Shown: in pieces, positions 55,287 through 63,013 of the stretch
How the letters are laid out: every line of letters begins with the position of its first letter
Numbering within the stretch: position 1 is the first letter of the stretch
Origin: Pseudonocardia sediminis
GTDB taxonomy: Bacteria; Actinomycetota; Actinomycetes; Mycobacteriales; Pseudonocardiaceae
Length of the DNA: 64,000 nt
Assembly: GCF_004217185.1 (NCBI RefSeq)
Contig: NZ_SHKL01000001.1
Coordinates: 867,001-931,000, forward strand
Direction of reading: 5' to 3'
The notes under the pieces: generated by a model
Database searches by the model: none
Told to the model about the DNA's origin: nothing
What the model saw: the letters and a program-made list of their open reading frames with translations, nothing else
Program-made: the position numbers and the translations under genes

Positions 55287-55787
55287 GTGTCCAAACTGAT
55301 CAGGATCGAGCTGGAACGCCGCGGCGTCGCCTGCGTGGCCGAGCTGCTCGAGAAGCAGGCGCCCCGGACCTGCACCGCGGTCTGGGAAGCACTCGCCGAC
55401 GGCCCGATGGGCGGCGACGCGCAGCACGCCAAGTACGCCCGCAACGAGGTCTACACGATCGTCCCGCGGTTCGGCCCACGGATCGGGCAGGAGAACCCGA
55501 CCGTGACCCCGATCCCCGGCGACGTCTGCTACTTCGACTTCCACGGCGGCATGCTCGACGCCTCGTTCAAGGACGACCAGGGCATCGACGCCGAGGCGGG
55601 CGGGATCGACCTGGCGATCTTCTACGGCCGCAACAACCTGCTGCTCAACGGCGACGTCGGCTGGGTGGTCGCCAACGTCTGGGCCTCGATCACCGAGGGA
55701 CTCGACGCGATGGCGACGGCGTGCCACGACGTGTGGCGCTCGGGCAGCGTCGGCGAGCGGCTCGTCTACTCCCGTCTCGAGGGCTGA
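55287..55787 (+). CDS. DUF3830 family protein
   Basis: A 166-residue DUF3830 protein (SKLIRIELERRGVACVAELL, KQAPRTCTAVWEAL, HAKYARNEVYTIVP, PIPGDVCYFDF). The fold is cyclophilin-like by family description; no enzymatic activity is established to my knowledge. It is first gene of the plus-strand arm, under the operator region, and 3 bp before the first isomerase-like gene. GTG 55287 behind AGGGGGA. The family tends to occur beside Asp/Glu-racemase genes. Confidence 0.82.
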   Translation: MSKLIRIELERRGVACVAELLEKQAPRTCTAVWEALADGPMGGDAQHAKYARNEVYTIVPRFGPRIGQENPTVTPIPGDVCYFDFHGGMLDASFKDDQGIDAEAGGIDLAIFYGRNNLLLNGDVGWVVANVWASITEGLDAMATACHDVWRSGSVGERLVYSRLEG

Positions 55788-55790
55788 GCG

Positions 55791-56636
55791 GTGCCCGCCG
55801 AGCTGTCCGTCGGGCGCACCCACGAGCCGGCGGGCGGGCTCCGGCACGCCCGCAGCCGGGCCGACGACGAGCTGGTCGACGCGCCGGGCATCGGGATGAT
55901 CGCGCCGTTCGACTTCGCGCTGGACCGGGAGCTGTGGCGCTGGACGCCCGAGGACGTCTCGCTCTACCTGACCCGGATGCCGTTCCTGACCACGCCGATG
56001 ACCGTCGACATGGCCGAGGCGATCGCCGACCGCCGCCCGGTGCGCCGCGCGACCCGCGACGTCCTCACCCCGCGTCCCGGGGTGGTCAGCTACGCCTGCA
56101 CGTCGGGCAGCTTCGTCGCCGGGGCCGCGGCCGAGTACGTGCTGCACCGCACGATCCTCGACGCCGGCGCTCCCCGGGCGTCGACGACGTCCGGTGCGTT
56201 GATCGAGGCCCTCGCCGTGCTCGGGGTGCGGCGGCTGGCCATCGCCACGCCCTACATCCAGGCCGTGACCGACCGGCTCGTCGGCTTCCTCGCCGACCAC
56301 GGCGTCGAGACGGTTGCGAGCGAAGGGCTCGGGCTGATCGGCAACATCTGGCGGACCACCTACGCCCAGGTCGTGGAGATCGTCCGCGCCGTGGACCGGC
56401 CGGAGGCGCAGGCGCTGTTCATCAGCTGCACCAACCTGCCCACCTACGACGTCATCGAGCCCCTCGAGCAGGCGCTCGGCAAGCCGGTGATCACGGCGAA
56501 CCAGGTGACGATGTGGGACGCCCTGCGCAAGATCGACCGTGCGGCCGTGGGCGGTGGGGCGCTGCTCGCGGCGTGGGAGCCCGGTGACGGACGGACTTGC
56601 GTCCCCGCGCCGCCTGTAGGATTGTCGACAACATGA
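55791..56636 (+). CDS. Maleate isomerase / Asp-Glu racemase-like protein, two catalytic cysteines
   Basis: A 281-residue protein of the maleate cis-trans isomerase / arylmalonate decarboxylase branch of the Asp/Glu racemase superfamily. Both cysteines of the family are present: C103 in SYACTSGSFVAG and C213 in FISCTNLPTYD. GTG start 3 bp after the DUF3830 stop. Its stop overlaps the start of the next gene by 4 nt (ATGA). A role in isomerising or decarboxylating a small unsaturated diacid is plausible; the actual substrate is unknown. Confidence 0.85.
   Translation: MPAELSVGRTHEPAGGLRHARSRADDELVDAPGIGMIAPFDFALDRELWRWTPEDVSLYLTRMPFLTTPMTVDMAEAIADRRPVRRATRDVLTPRPGVVSYACTSGSFVAGAAAEYVLHRTILDAGAPRASTTSGALIEALAVLGVRRLAIATPYIQAVTDRLVGFLADHGVETVASEGLGLIGNIWRTTYAQVVEIVRAVDRPEAQALFISCTNLPTYDVIEPLEQALGKPVITANQVTMWDALRKIDRAAVGGGALLAAWEPGDGRTCVPAPPVGLSTT
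56620..56632. promoter_or_regulatory. GntR-type operator at the second isomerase gene
   Basis: GATTGTCGACAAC (56620-56632) ends directly before the ATG at 56633, inside the end of the preceding gene. TAGGAT (56617-56622) could be a -10 overlapped by the site. It is the same palindrome as at 55195 and 59201. Confidence 0.65.
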
Positions 56637-57373
56637 GTGGCACGACCGTCGGGATCCTCTACCCCGGCTTCTCCGCCGAGGACGACTACCCGCGCGCCGA
56701 GGCGCTCCTGAGCGACGGCGCCACGCTGCCCCTGGTCCACACCGAGATGCGCACCGACGCCCACCGGGTCGACGCCCTGCTCGACATCGGCGGCGACGAC
56801 GTGCTCGCCGACGGCGCACGCACCCTCGCCGAGAAGTTCGGGCCGCTCGACGCGATCGTCTGGGCGTGCACGTCGGGCAGCTTCGTGTTCGGCCCCGACG
56901 GCGCGGCCGAGCAGGTCGCGGCGCTGCGGGCGGTGGCCGGGGTGCCGGCGTCGAGCACGTCGTTCGCGTTCGTCCAGGCATGTCAGCGGCTCGGCGTCTC
57001 CCGGGTGGCCCTGGGGGCGACCTACCCGCCCGACATCGCCGCGCGGTTCGTCGACTTCCTCGCCCACCACGGCATCACGGTGCTGACCGTGTCCGCCCGC
57101 GACATCGTCACCGCCGCCGAGGTGGGCACCCTGCCCGGCGAGGTGGTGCTGGACTTCGCGGCGGCGGTCGCCGCCGACGCCCCGGACGCCGAGGCCGTGC
57201 TGCTGCCCGACACCGCACTGCACACCGTCGCCCTGCTCGACGCCCTCGACGCCCGCGTCGGGAAGCCGGTGCTGACCGCGAACCAGGTCAGCATGTGGCA
57301 GGGCCTGCGGCTGGCCGGTGCGGACGTCGTGCGGCCGGGCCTGGGGACGTTGTTCTCCACGCCGGCGGCGTGA
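56633..57373 (+). CDS. Maleate isomerase-like paralogue lacking the second cysteine
   Basis: A 246-residue paralogue of the preceding gene. The first cysteine is kept (C79 in WACTSGSFVFG), as is TANQVSMWQGLRLA near the end, but the second-cysteine strand reads VLLPDTALHTV instead of a CTNL-type loop. It may be inactive, have altered chemistry, or pair with the two-cysteine partner. ATGA overlap with that gene. Operator palindrome immediately in front. Confidence 0.8.
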   Translation: MSGTTVGILYPGFSAEDDYPRAEALLSDGATLPLVHTEMRTDAHRVDALLDIGGDDVLADGARTLAEKFGPLDAIVWACTSGSFVFGPDGAAEQVAALRAVAGVPASSTSFAFVQACQRLGVSRVALGATYPPDIAARFVDFLAHHGITVLTVSARDIVTAAEVGTLPGEVVLDFAAAVAADAPDAEAVLLPDTALHTVALLDALDARVGKPVLTANQVSMWQGLRLAGADVVRPGLGTLFSTPAA

Positions 57374-57386
57374 GCGGGGAGGCGAC

Positions 57387-58097
57387 ATGGGACTGGACGT
57401 GAGTGAGCTGGAACCGGTCAGCCGGCGCTCCACCGCGGAGATCGTGGCGGACCGGATCCGGACGGCGATCATGCGCGGGACGTTCCCGCCCGGCACCCAG
57501 CTCGGCGAGGTGGAGCTGGCCGGGCGGCTCGGGGTGAGCCGCGGCCCGCTGCGCGAGGCGATGCAACGCCTGGTCGCGGAGGGCCTGCTGCGCAGCGAAC
57601 GCCACCGCGGGCTGTTCGTGCGCGAGCTCGACGCCGACGACGTCCTCGACGTCTACATCGCCCGCACCGCCGTCGAGCGGGCCGCCGCGCTGCTCGTGCT
57701 GGCGGGGGACCGCGGTGCGGCCGCGGTCCGGCTCACCGGGGCGCTCGGCGCGATGGAGGCCGCCGCCCGGGCCGGGGACGCCGTCGCCCTCGCCGACGCC
57801 GACCACGACTTCCACGCCGAGCTCGTCGCCGCGTCCGGGAGCCCGCGCCTGCGCCGGATGACCGACTCGCTGCTGGTCGAGACGCGGATGTGCCTGGCCG
57901 CCCTGCAGGACACCGGGCCCCCGGCGCCGGACCTGCTCGCCGAGCACCAGATCCTGCGCGACGCCGTGCGCGACGGGGACGAGGCCCGCTTCGTGACCAC
58001 GCTCGAGGCACACATGACCGACGCCGTCACCCGGATCCTGGCCGCGATGCCGGGCGGGGCGTCCGCCCCGGGGACGCCGCCCACCGTCCCTGCCTGA
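57387..58097 (+). CDS. GntR-family (FCD) regulator of the cluster
   Basis: A 236-residue GntR regulator. The winged helix spans about 16-80 (STAEIVADRIRTAIMRGTFPPGTQL, then LAGRLGVSRGPLREAMQRLVAEGLL in parts), and the FCD effector domain (about 85-225) has the metal/ligand residues of DADHDFHAELV. FCD members bind small carboxylic acids and palindromes of the TTGTNNACAA type, matching the three sites in this cluster. ATG 57387 behind GGGGAGG, 13 bp after the isomerase gene. Confidence 0.87.
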   Translation: MGLDVSELEPVSRRSTAEIVADRIRTAIMRGTFPPGTQLGEVELAGRLGVSRGPLREAMQRLVAEGLLRSERHRGLFVRELDADDVLDVYIARTAVERAAALLVLAGDRGAAAVRLTGALGAMEAAARAGDAVALADADHDFHAELVAASGSPRLRRMTDSLLVETRMCLAALQDTGPPAPDLLAEHQILRDAVRDGDEARFVTTLEAHMTDAVTRILAAMPGGASAPGTPPTVPA

Positions 58098-58190
58098 CCT
58101 CCGTCGCCGGGGCGGCGGCCCGCCCCGCCGGGAGGTGCTTCTCGCCACGACGACCGTCGGGCGGTCCCGGCGTCCGTACGCTGGCCCGAC

Positions 58191-59120
58191 GTGACCGGCG
58201 TGCTCGAAGGCTTCCTCGTCATCGGGGTCGTCGTCGCGGTCGGCTACCTGGTCGGGCGGGCCGGCCTGCTCGGCCCGGACGCGACGCGGGTGCTGTCGCG
58301 CACGGCGTTCTTCGTCGCCACGCCGGCACTGCTGTTCACCACCCTGGCCCGGGCCGACATCGGTGCGGTGTTCTCCTCGGCCCTGGTCGTCACGGCCGTC
58401 ACGAGCTCGCTGGCCTGCCTGCTGTTCGTGCCGATCGGGCTGCTGCGGCGACGCCCGGCGGGGGAGGTCGTGGTCGGGTCGATGGCCTCGGGCTACGTCA
58501 ACGCCGGCAACCTCGGGCTGCCGATCGCGGTCTACGTGCTCGGCGACGCGGCCGCCGTCGCGCCGATCCTGCTGTTTCAGCTCGCCGTGCTCACGCCGGT
58601 GTTCACCACGCTGCTCGACGTGCTCCCGGACGGCTCGGGAGGCGAACGGCCGTCGGTGCTGCGCACAGTCGTCGCGCCGCTGCGGAACCCGATCGCGATC
58701 GCCACCGCGGCCGGGCTCGTCGTGTCCGGGGCCGGGTTCGTGCTCCCCGAGCCGGTCGCGGCGCCGATCGGGCTGATCGCGGACATGGCGGTGCCGGCGA
58801 TGCTGCTGGCGTTCGGGATCTCGCTGAACGGGGCGGCGCGGCCGGGCGCGGGGGAGACGGCGGTGTCGCTGTGGTCGGCGGTGGCGCTGAAGAACGTCGT
58901 GCACCCGCTGCTGGCGTGGGTGGTCGGCGCGCTGCTCCTGGGAGTGACCGGCCCGGCACTGCTCGCCGTCGTGGTGTGCGCGTCGCTTCCGACGGCGCAG
59001 AACGTGTTCGGCTACGCCGTGCGCTACGACCGCGGCGTCGTCCTGGCCCGCGACGCCGCGCTGACGAGCACGGTGTTCGCCGTCCCGGTGCTGTTCGTCG
59101 CCGTCGCCCTGCTCACCTGA
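58191..59120 (+). CDS. AEC-family transporter
   Basis: A 309-residue auxin-efflux-carrier (AEC/BART) family permease with about ten hydrophobic segments; VGSMASGYVNAGNLGLPIAVYVLG is the first conserved crossover region with the N-G-N motif, and CASLPTAQNVFGYAVRYD the second. Bacterial relatives carry malate, malonate or other dicarboxylates. GTG 58191 lies 8 nt after TACGCT. Its place in the cluster suggests uptake or release of the substrate acid. Confidence 0.85.
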   Translation: MTGVLEGFLVIGVVVAVGYLVGRAGLLGPDATRVLSRTAFFVATPALLFTTLARADIGAVFSSALVVTAVTSSLACLLFVPIGLLRRRPAGEVVVGSMASGYVNAGNLGLPIAVYVLGDAAAVAPILLFQLAVLTPVFTTLLDVLPDGSGGERPSVLRTVVAPLRNPIAIATAAGLVVSGAGFVLPEPVAAPIGLIADMAVPAMLLAFGISLNGAARPGAGETAVSLWSAVALKNVVHPLLAWVVGALLLGVTGPALLAVVVCASLPTAQNVFGYAVRYDRGVVLARDAALTSTVFAVPVLFVAVALLT

Positions 59121-59200
59121 CCCGTGCGCGGAAATCGTCGCCAGGGCAGCGATATCCGCGCACGAGGGTTGCCGGTGGCCGCTGCAACGTGCTTACATCG

Positions 59201-59213
59201 GATTGTCGACAAC
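59201..59213. promoter_or_regulatory. GntR-type operator upstream of the aminotransferase gene
   Basis: GATTGTCGACAAC (59201-59213) is followed at once by a further half-site TCGACAAC (59213-59220 region). TTACAT (59193-59198) with TTGCCG (59169-59174) 18 bp away is a possible promoter whose start lies inside the operator. Identical in sequence to the site at 56620. Confidence 0.7.
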
Positions 59214-59257
59214 TCGACAACCTGCCCCGTAGACGACGCGTTCCAGGAGCCCGACAC

Positions 59258-60514
59258 ATGGCACAGCTGTCCCCCCTGCTCAAGCAGGCCACCCCGGTCC
59301 AGGCCGCGCGCGGTGAGGGTGTCTACATCTACGACACCGAGGACCGCCGCCACCTGGACTTCACCGCCGGCATCGGCGTCACCAGCACCGGCCACTGCCA
59401 CCCGAAGGTCGTCAAGGCCGCGCAGGACCAGGTCGCGACGCTGATCCACGGCCAGTACACGACCGTCATGCACCAGCCGCTGCTGAAGCTGGCCGACAAG
59501 CTGGGCGAGGTCCTTCCCGACGGCATCGACTCGGTCTTCTTCACCAACTCCGGCTCCGAGGCCGTCGAGGCGTCGGTCCGGCTCGCGCGCCAGGCCACCG
59601 GCCGTCCGCTGATCATGGCCTTCGACGGCGGCTTCCACGGCCGCACGATGGGTGCCGCCGCGCTCACCACGTCCGGTGCCAAGATCCGCGCCGGGATCGG
59701 CCCGATGATGGGCGGCGTCACGTTCGCGCCGTACCCCTTCGCCTACCGCTACGGCTGGACCGAGGAGCAGACCGTCGCGTTCTGCCTCGCCGAGCTCGAC
59801 CGCCAGCTGGCCAGCACCGCGCCCGCCTCCGACGTCGCCGCGTTCATCATCGAGCCGGTGCTCGGCGAGGGCGGCTACGTCCGGACCCCGGCGGCGTTCC
59901 TGCAGGGCCTGCGCGAGCGCGCCGACCGTCACGGGATCCTGCTGATCGTCGACGAGGTGCAGACCGGCTTCGGGCGCACCGGCAAGTTCTGGGGCCACCA
60001 GCACGCCGAGGGCGTCACCCCCGACGTCATCATCACCGCCAAGGGACTGGCCTCCGGCTTCCCGCTGTCGGCGATCGCCGCGCCGAAGGCGATCATGGAG
60101 AAGGCGTGGCCGGGCTCGCAGGGCGGCACCTACGGCGGCAACGCCGTCGCCTGCGCCGCCGCGCTGGCCACGCTCGACGTCGTGCTCACCGAGGGCCTGG
60201 TCGAGAACGCCCGCGTGCAGGGCGAGAAGCTCGTCGCCGGGGTCCGGGACGCCGCACAGGGCATCGCCGCGATCGGCGACGTCCGCGGCATCGGCCTGAT
60301 GGTCGGCGTCGAGTTCGTCACCGCCGACGGCAAGCCGGACGGCGCCACCGCCGCCAAGGTGCACGCCGCCGCCGCCGAGCAGGGTCTGCTGCTGCTGACC
60401 TGCGGCGTCTACGGCAACGTCGTCCGCATGATCCCGGCCCTGATCGTGACCTCCGAGCAGGTCGACGAGGGCCTGGCCCTCTGGACCAAGGCGCTGAACA
60501 ACGCCCTGTCCTGA
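59258..60514 (+). CDS. Class III aminotransferase (4-aminobutyrate transaminase-like)
   Basis: A 418-residue class III PLP aminotransferase. PLP lysine K262 in ITAKGLASGFPLSA, the VDEVQTGFGRTGKF motif with D232, TNSGSEAVE (97-105) and GGFHGRTMGA. Closest in look to GabT and related omega-aminotransferases, which turn 4-aminobutyrate or beta-amino acids to semialdehydes. The operator 45 bp upstream ties it to the GntR regulon. No semialdehyde dehydrogenase lies nearby in the window. Substrate open. Confidence 0.85.
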   Translation: MAQLSPLLKQATPVQAARGEGVYIYDTEDRRHLDFTAGIGVTSTGHCHPKVVKAAQDQVATLIHGQYTTVMHQPLLKLADKLGEVLPDGIDSVFFTNSGSEAVEASVRLARQATGRPLIMAFDGGFHGRTMGAAALTTSGAKIRAGIGPMMGGVTFAPYPFAYRYGWTEEQTVAFCLAELDRQLASTAPASDVAAFIIEPVLGEGGYVRTPAAFLQGLRERADRHGILLIVDEVQTGFGRTGKFWGHQHAEGVTPDVIITAKGLASGFPLSAIAAPKAIMEKAWPGSQGGTYGGNAVACAAALATLDVVLTEGLVENARVQGEKLVAGVRDAAQGIAAIGDVRGIGLMVGVEFVTADGKPDGATAAKVHAAAAEQGLLLLTCGVYGNVVRMIPALIVTSEQVDEGLALWTKALNNALS

Positions 60515-60523
60515 CCCCGGACG

Positions 60524-60574
60524 CAACGAACGGCACCCTCGTCGGAACCTGTGCGACGAGGGTGCCGCTCGTTG
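60524..60574. terminator. Bidirectional terminator between aminotransferase and mrp
   Basis: A 21-bp stem with one mismatch (60524-60544 with 60554-60574) and a 9-nt loop lies between convergent genes, 9 bp after one stop and 28 bp after the other. Confidence 0.85.
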
Positions 60575-60602
60575 GAACCCGTCCGAATCAGTGCGCGGGG
60601 TG

Positions 60603-61757
60603 CTACTTGGAGACCGGGGAGATGTTCAGGCTCATCCCGGCCAGCCCGCGGGCGCGGGTGGTGAGGCGTTCGGCCACGCCGAGCAGCGCCTTCGCCGAGG
60701 GGGCCTCGGGGTCCGACAGCACGATCGGCGTGCCGGAGTCGCCGCACTCGCGCAGGCGGGTCTCCAGCGGGATCTGGCCCAGCAGCGGCACGGTCGAGCC
60801 GATGCTCTTGGTCAGCGAGTCGGCCACGACCTGCCCGCCGCCGGAGCCGAAGATGTCCATCCGGGTGCCGTCGGGCATCTCCATCCAGGACATGTTCTCC
60901 ACGACGCCGGCCAGGCGCTGACGCGTCTGCAGGGCGATCGACCCGGCCCGCTCGGCGACCTCGGCCGCGGCCTGCTGCGGCGTGGTGACCACCAGCAGCT
61001 CCGCGTTCGGGACGAGCTGCGAGGTCGAGATCGCGATGTCGCCGGTGCCCGGGGGCAGGTCCAGGAGCAGGACGTCGAGGTCGCCCCAGAACACGTCGGA
61101 GAGGAACTGCTGCAGCGCACGGTGCAGCATCGGCCCGCGCCAGACGACGGGGGTGTTGCCCTCGACGAACATGCCGATCGAGATGACCTTCACACCGTGC
61201 GCCTGCGGCGGCATGATCATGTTGTCGACCTTGGTCGGGCGGTCGGCCGAGCCGAGCATCCGCGGCACCGAGTGGCCGTAGATGTCCGCGTCGACGACGC
61301 CGACGTTGAGTCCCTTACGCGCCATCGCGGCGGCGAGGTTGACCGTGACCGAGGACTTGCCGACCCCGCCCTTGCCGGACGCGACGCAGTAGACCCGCGT
61401 CAGCGAGCCCGGCTGGGCGAACGGGATGACCGGCTCCTCGGAGTCGCCGCGCAGGCCGCGGCGCAGTTCGGTGCGCTGCTCGTCGCTCATCACGTCGAGC
61501 TCGACCTCGACGGCGGTGATGCCGGGGACGTCCATGACGGCCGCGGTCACGCGCTTGGTGATCGTGTCCTTCATGGGGCACCCGGCGACGGTCAGGTAGA
61601 CCCCGACCTGGGCCAGACCGGCGGCGGAGACGGCGACGCTCTTGACCATCCCCAGCTCGGTGATCGGCTTGTGGATCTCCGGGTCCTCGACCTTGCCCAG
61701 CGCCGCGCGCACGGCCTCTTCGATGGTCCCCGTGCTGGTGTTGCCGATGACGGACAT
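60603..61757 (-). CDS. mrp: Mrp/ApbC-family Fe-S cluster carrier ATPase
   Basis: A 384-residue Mrp protein that delivers iron-sulfur clusters. An N-terminal MIP18/DUF59 domain (residues 10-100, GCPMKDTI) precedes the P-loop domain with deviant Walker A SGKGGVGKS (127-135), VDADIYGHSVPRMLG and LLDLPPGTGD. The CPxC pair of ApbC is absent; the strand reads MPDGTRMDIFG, as in other actinobacterial Mrp to my memory. ATG 61757. Divergent from a MarR gene. Confidence 0.93.
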   Translation of the reverse strand: MSVIGNTSTGTIEEAVRAALGKVEDPEIHKPITELGMVKSVAVSAAGLAQVGVYLTVAGCPMKDTITKRVTAAVMDVPGITAVEVELDVMSDEQRTELRRGLRGDSEEPVIPFAQPGSLTRVYCVASGKGGVGKSSVTVNLAAAMARKGLNVGVVDADIYGHSVPRMLGSADRPTKVDNMIMPPQAHGVKVISIGMFVEGNTPVVWRGPMLHRALQQFLSDVFWGDLDVLLLDLPPGTGDIAISTSQLVPNAELLVVTTPQQAAAEVAERAGSIALQTRQRLAGVVENMSWMEMPDGTRMDIFGSGGGQVVADSLTKSIGSTVPLLGQIPLETRLRECGDSGTPIVLSDPEAPSAKALLGVAERLTTRARGLAGMSLNISPVSK

Positions 61758-61855
61758 GCGGTGGGGTACAACCTCTCCTGCTACTCGGATGGCCCGTGGT
61801 GGAGCGGGCCGTCACGGCCGTGTCGACGCTGTTCGACCCGCGCCGCGACACACCC

Positions 61856-61897
61856 ATGCTACGTGTCCGCAGAATGCCCGCCGCGTGTCCGTAGCAT
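61856..61897. promoter_or_regulatory. Mirror-image -10 hexamers between mrp and marR
   Basis: TAGCAT occurs on the plus strand at 61892-61897 and on the minus strand at 61861-61856. Between them CGTGTCCG is repeated directly (61862-61869 and 61884-61891). The plus copy is 8 nt before the marR GTG. The layout suggests divergent promoters with a shared regulator site. Confidence 0.45.
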
Positions 61898-61905
61898 TCA
61901 CGGGC

Positions 61906-62406
61906 GTGAGTGAGAGTGTCGACACGCCCGGTGGGGGGACCGACGGGCGTGCGCGCGCCGCCACGGGTCGCAGGGTCGTCCCGACGCACGCGGAGCTGGC
62001 GTCCTGGCGCAGCTTCCTGCGGGCGCACGCGACGATCACCAAGGCGCTCGAGGCCGAGCTGGAGACCGAGCAGCAGCTGTCGTTGGCCGCCTACGACGTG
62101 CTGGTCCAGCTGTCCGAGGCGCCCGGCCGGCGGCTGCGGATGACCGAGCTGGCCGACGCCGTGCTGCTGTCGCGCTCCGGGGTCACCCGCCTGGTCGACC
62201 GCCTCGAGCGCTCCGGGCTGGTCTGCCGTTCCCGGGTCGCCGACGACGGCCGCGGCGTCGCCGCCGAGCTCACCGAGGACGGCCTGTCCCGGCTGCGCGG
62301 GGCGTCGGTCACCCACCTGCGCGGGATCCGCGCGCACTTCGCCGACGCGCTCGACGAGTCCGACCTGTCCGCGCTGGAGAAGATCAGCCGGAAGCTGGCC
62401 CCCTGA
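61906..62406 (+). CDS. MarR-family transcriptional regulator
   Basis: A 166-residue MarR protein. The winged helix lies at about 70-125 (MTELADAVLLSRSGVTRLVDRLERSGLV in parts, then the wing ADDGRGVAAELTEDG). The DD-R wing motif is standard. GTG 61906 follows the TAGCAT hexamer. It diverges from mrp and overlaps the DUF1003 gene by 23 bp at the 3' ends. Target genes are unknown; autoregulation and mrp control are possible. Confidence 0.87.
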   Translation: MSESVDTPGGGTDGRARAATGRRVVPTHAELASWRSFLRAHATITKALEAELETEQQLSLAAYDVLVQLSEAPGRRLRMTELADAVLLSRSGVTRLVDRLERSGLVCRSRVADDGRGVAAELTEDGLSRLRGASVTHLRGIRAHFADALDESDLSALEKISRKLAP

Positions 62407-63013
62407 GCCCACGGGTGGAGTCGCCCCGGCCGTTGCCGGCGTGCCCGCGCTCCTTGGCGTGCCCGCGCCGGTGCCCGGCCGCGCGCTGACCCGACTCGCG
62501 CTGCCCCGTCTCACGCTGCCCGGACTCGGGGGATCCGTGCTCGGCCAGCGCGGTCTGGATCTGCGACGAGAGCTTCTCCATCTCCCCGCGCAGGTAGTCC
62601 CGGGTCGCCATCTCGCCGACGGCCAGGCGCAGCGCGGCGAGCTCGCGGGCGAGGTACTCGGTGTCGGCCTTCGTGCGTTCGGCGCGGCGGCGGTCCTCGT
62701 CCAGGGCGATCCGGTCCCGGTCGTCCTGCCGGTTCTGGGCCAGCAGGATCAGCGGGGCGGCGTATGCGGCCTGGGTGGAGAAGGCCAGGTTGAGCAGGAT
62801 GAACGGGTAGGGGTCCCACCGGATCTGCCAGGCCACCAGGTTCAGCGCGATCCACACCACGACGACCACGGACTGGATGGCCAGGAACCGTCCGGTCCCG
62901 AGGAACCGCGCGACGCGTTCGGAGAGGCGCGCGAACCCGTCCGGGTCGACCTCGAACCGCCGACGGCCGACCAGGGGCTGGTCGAGCCGTCGTCCGGGTG
63001 CCGGCTCAGGCAT
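62384..63013 (-). CDS. DUF1003 membrane protein
   Basis: A 209-residue DUF1003 protein with two TM segments (about 42-62 and 70-92) flanking the signature VAWQIRWDPYPFILLNLAFSTQAAYAAP in pieces; a charged region LARELAALRLAVGEMATRDYLRGE and a polar tail with SGQRETGQRESGQRAAGHRR repeats follow. The tail overlaps marR convergently. Starts 8 nt inside the end of the MgtE-N/CBS gene, so both are one transcript. Function unknown. Confidence 0.85.
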   Translation of the reverse strand: MPEPAPGRRLDQPLVGRRRFEVDPDGFARLSERVARFLGTGRFLAIQSVVVVVWIALNLVAWQIRWDPYPFILLNLAFSTQAAYAAPLILLAQNRQDDRDRIALDEDRRRAERTKADTEYLARELAALRLAVGEMATRDYLRGEMEKLSSQIQTALAEHGSPESGQRETGQRESGQRAAGHRRGHAKERGHAGNGRGDSTRGLRGPASG

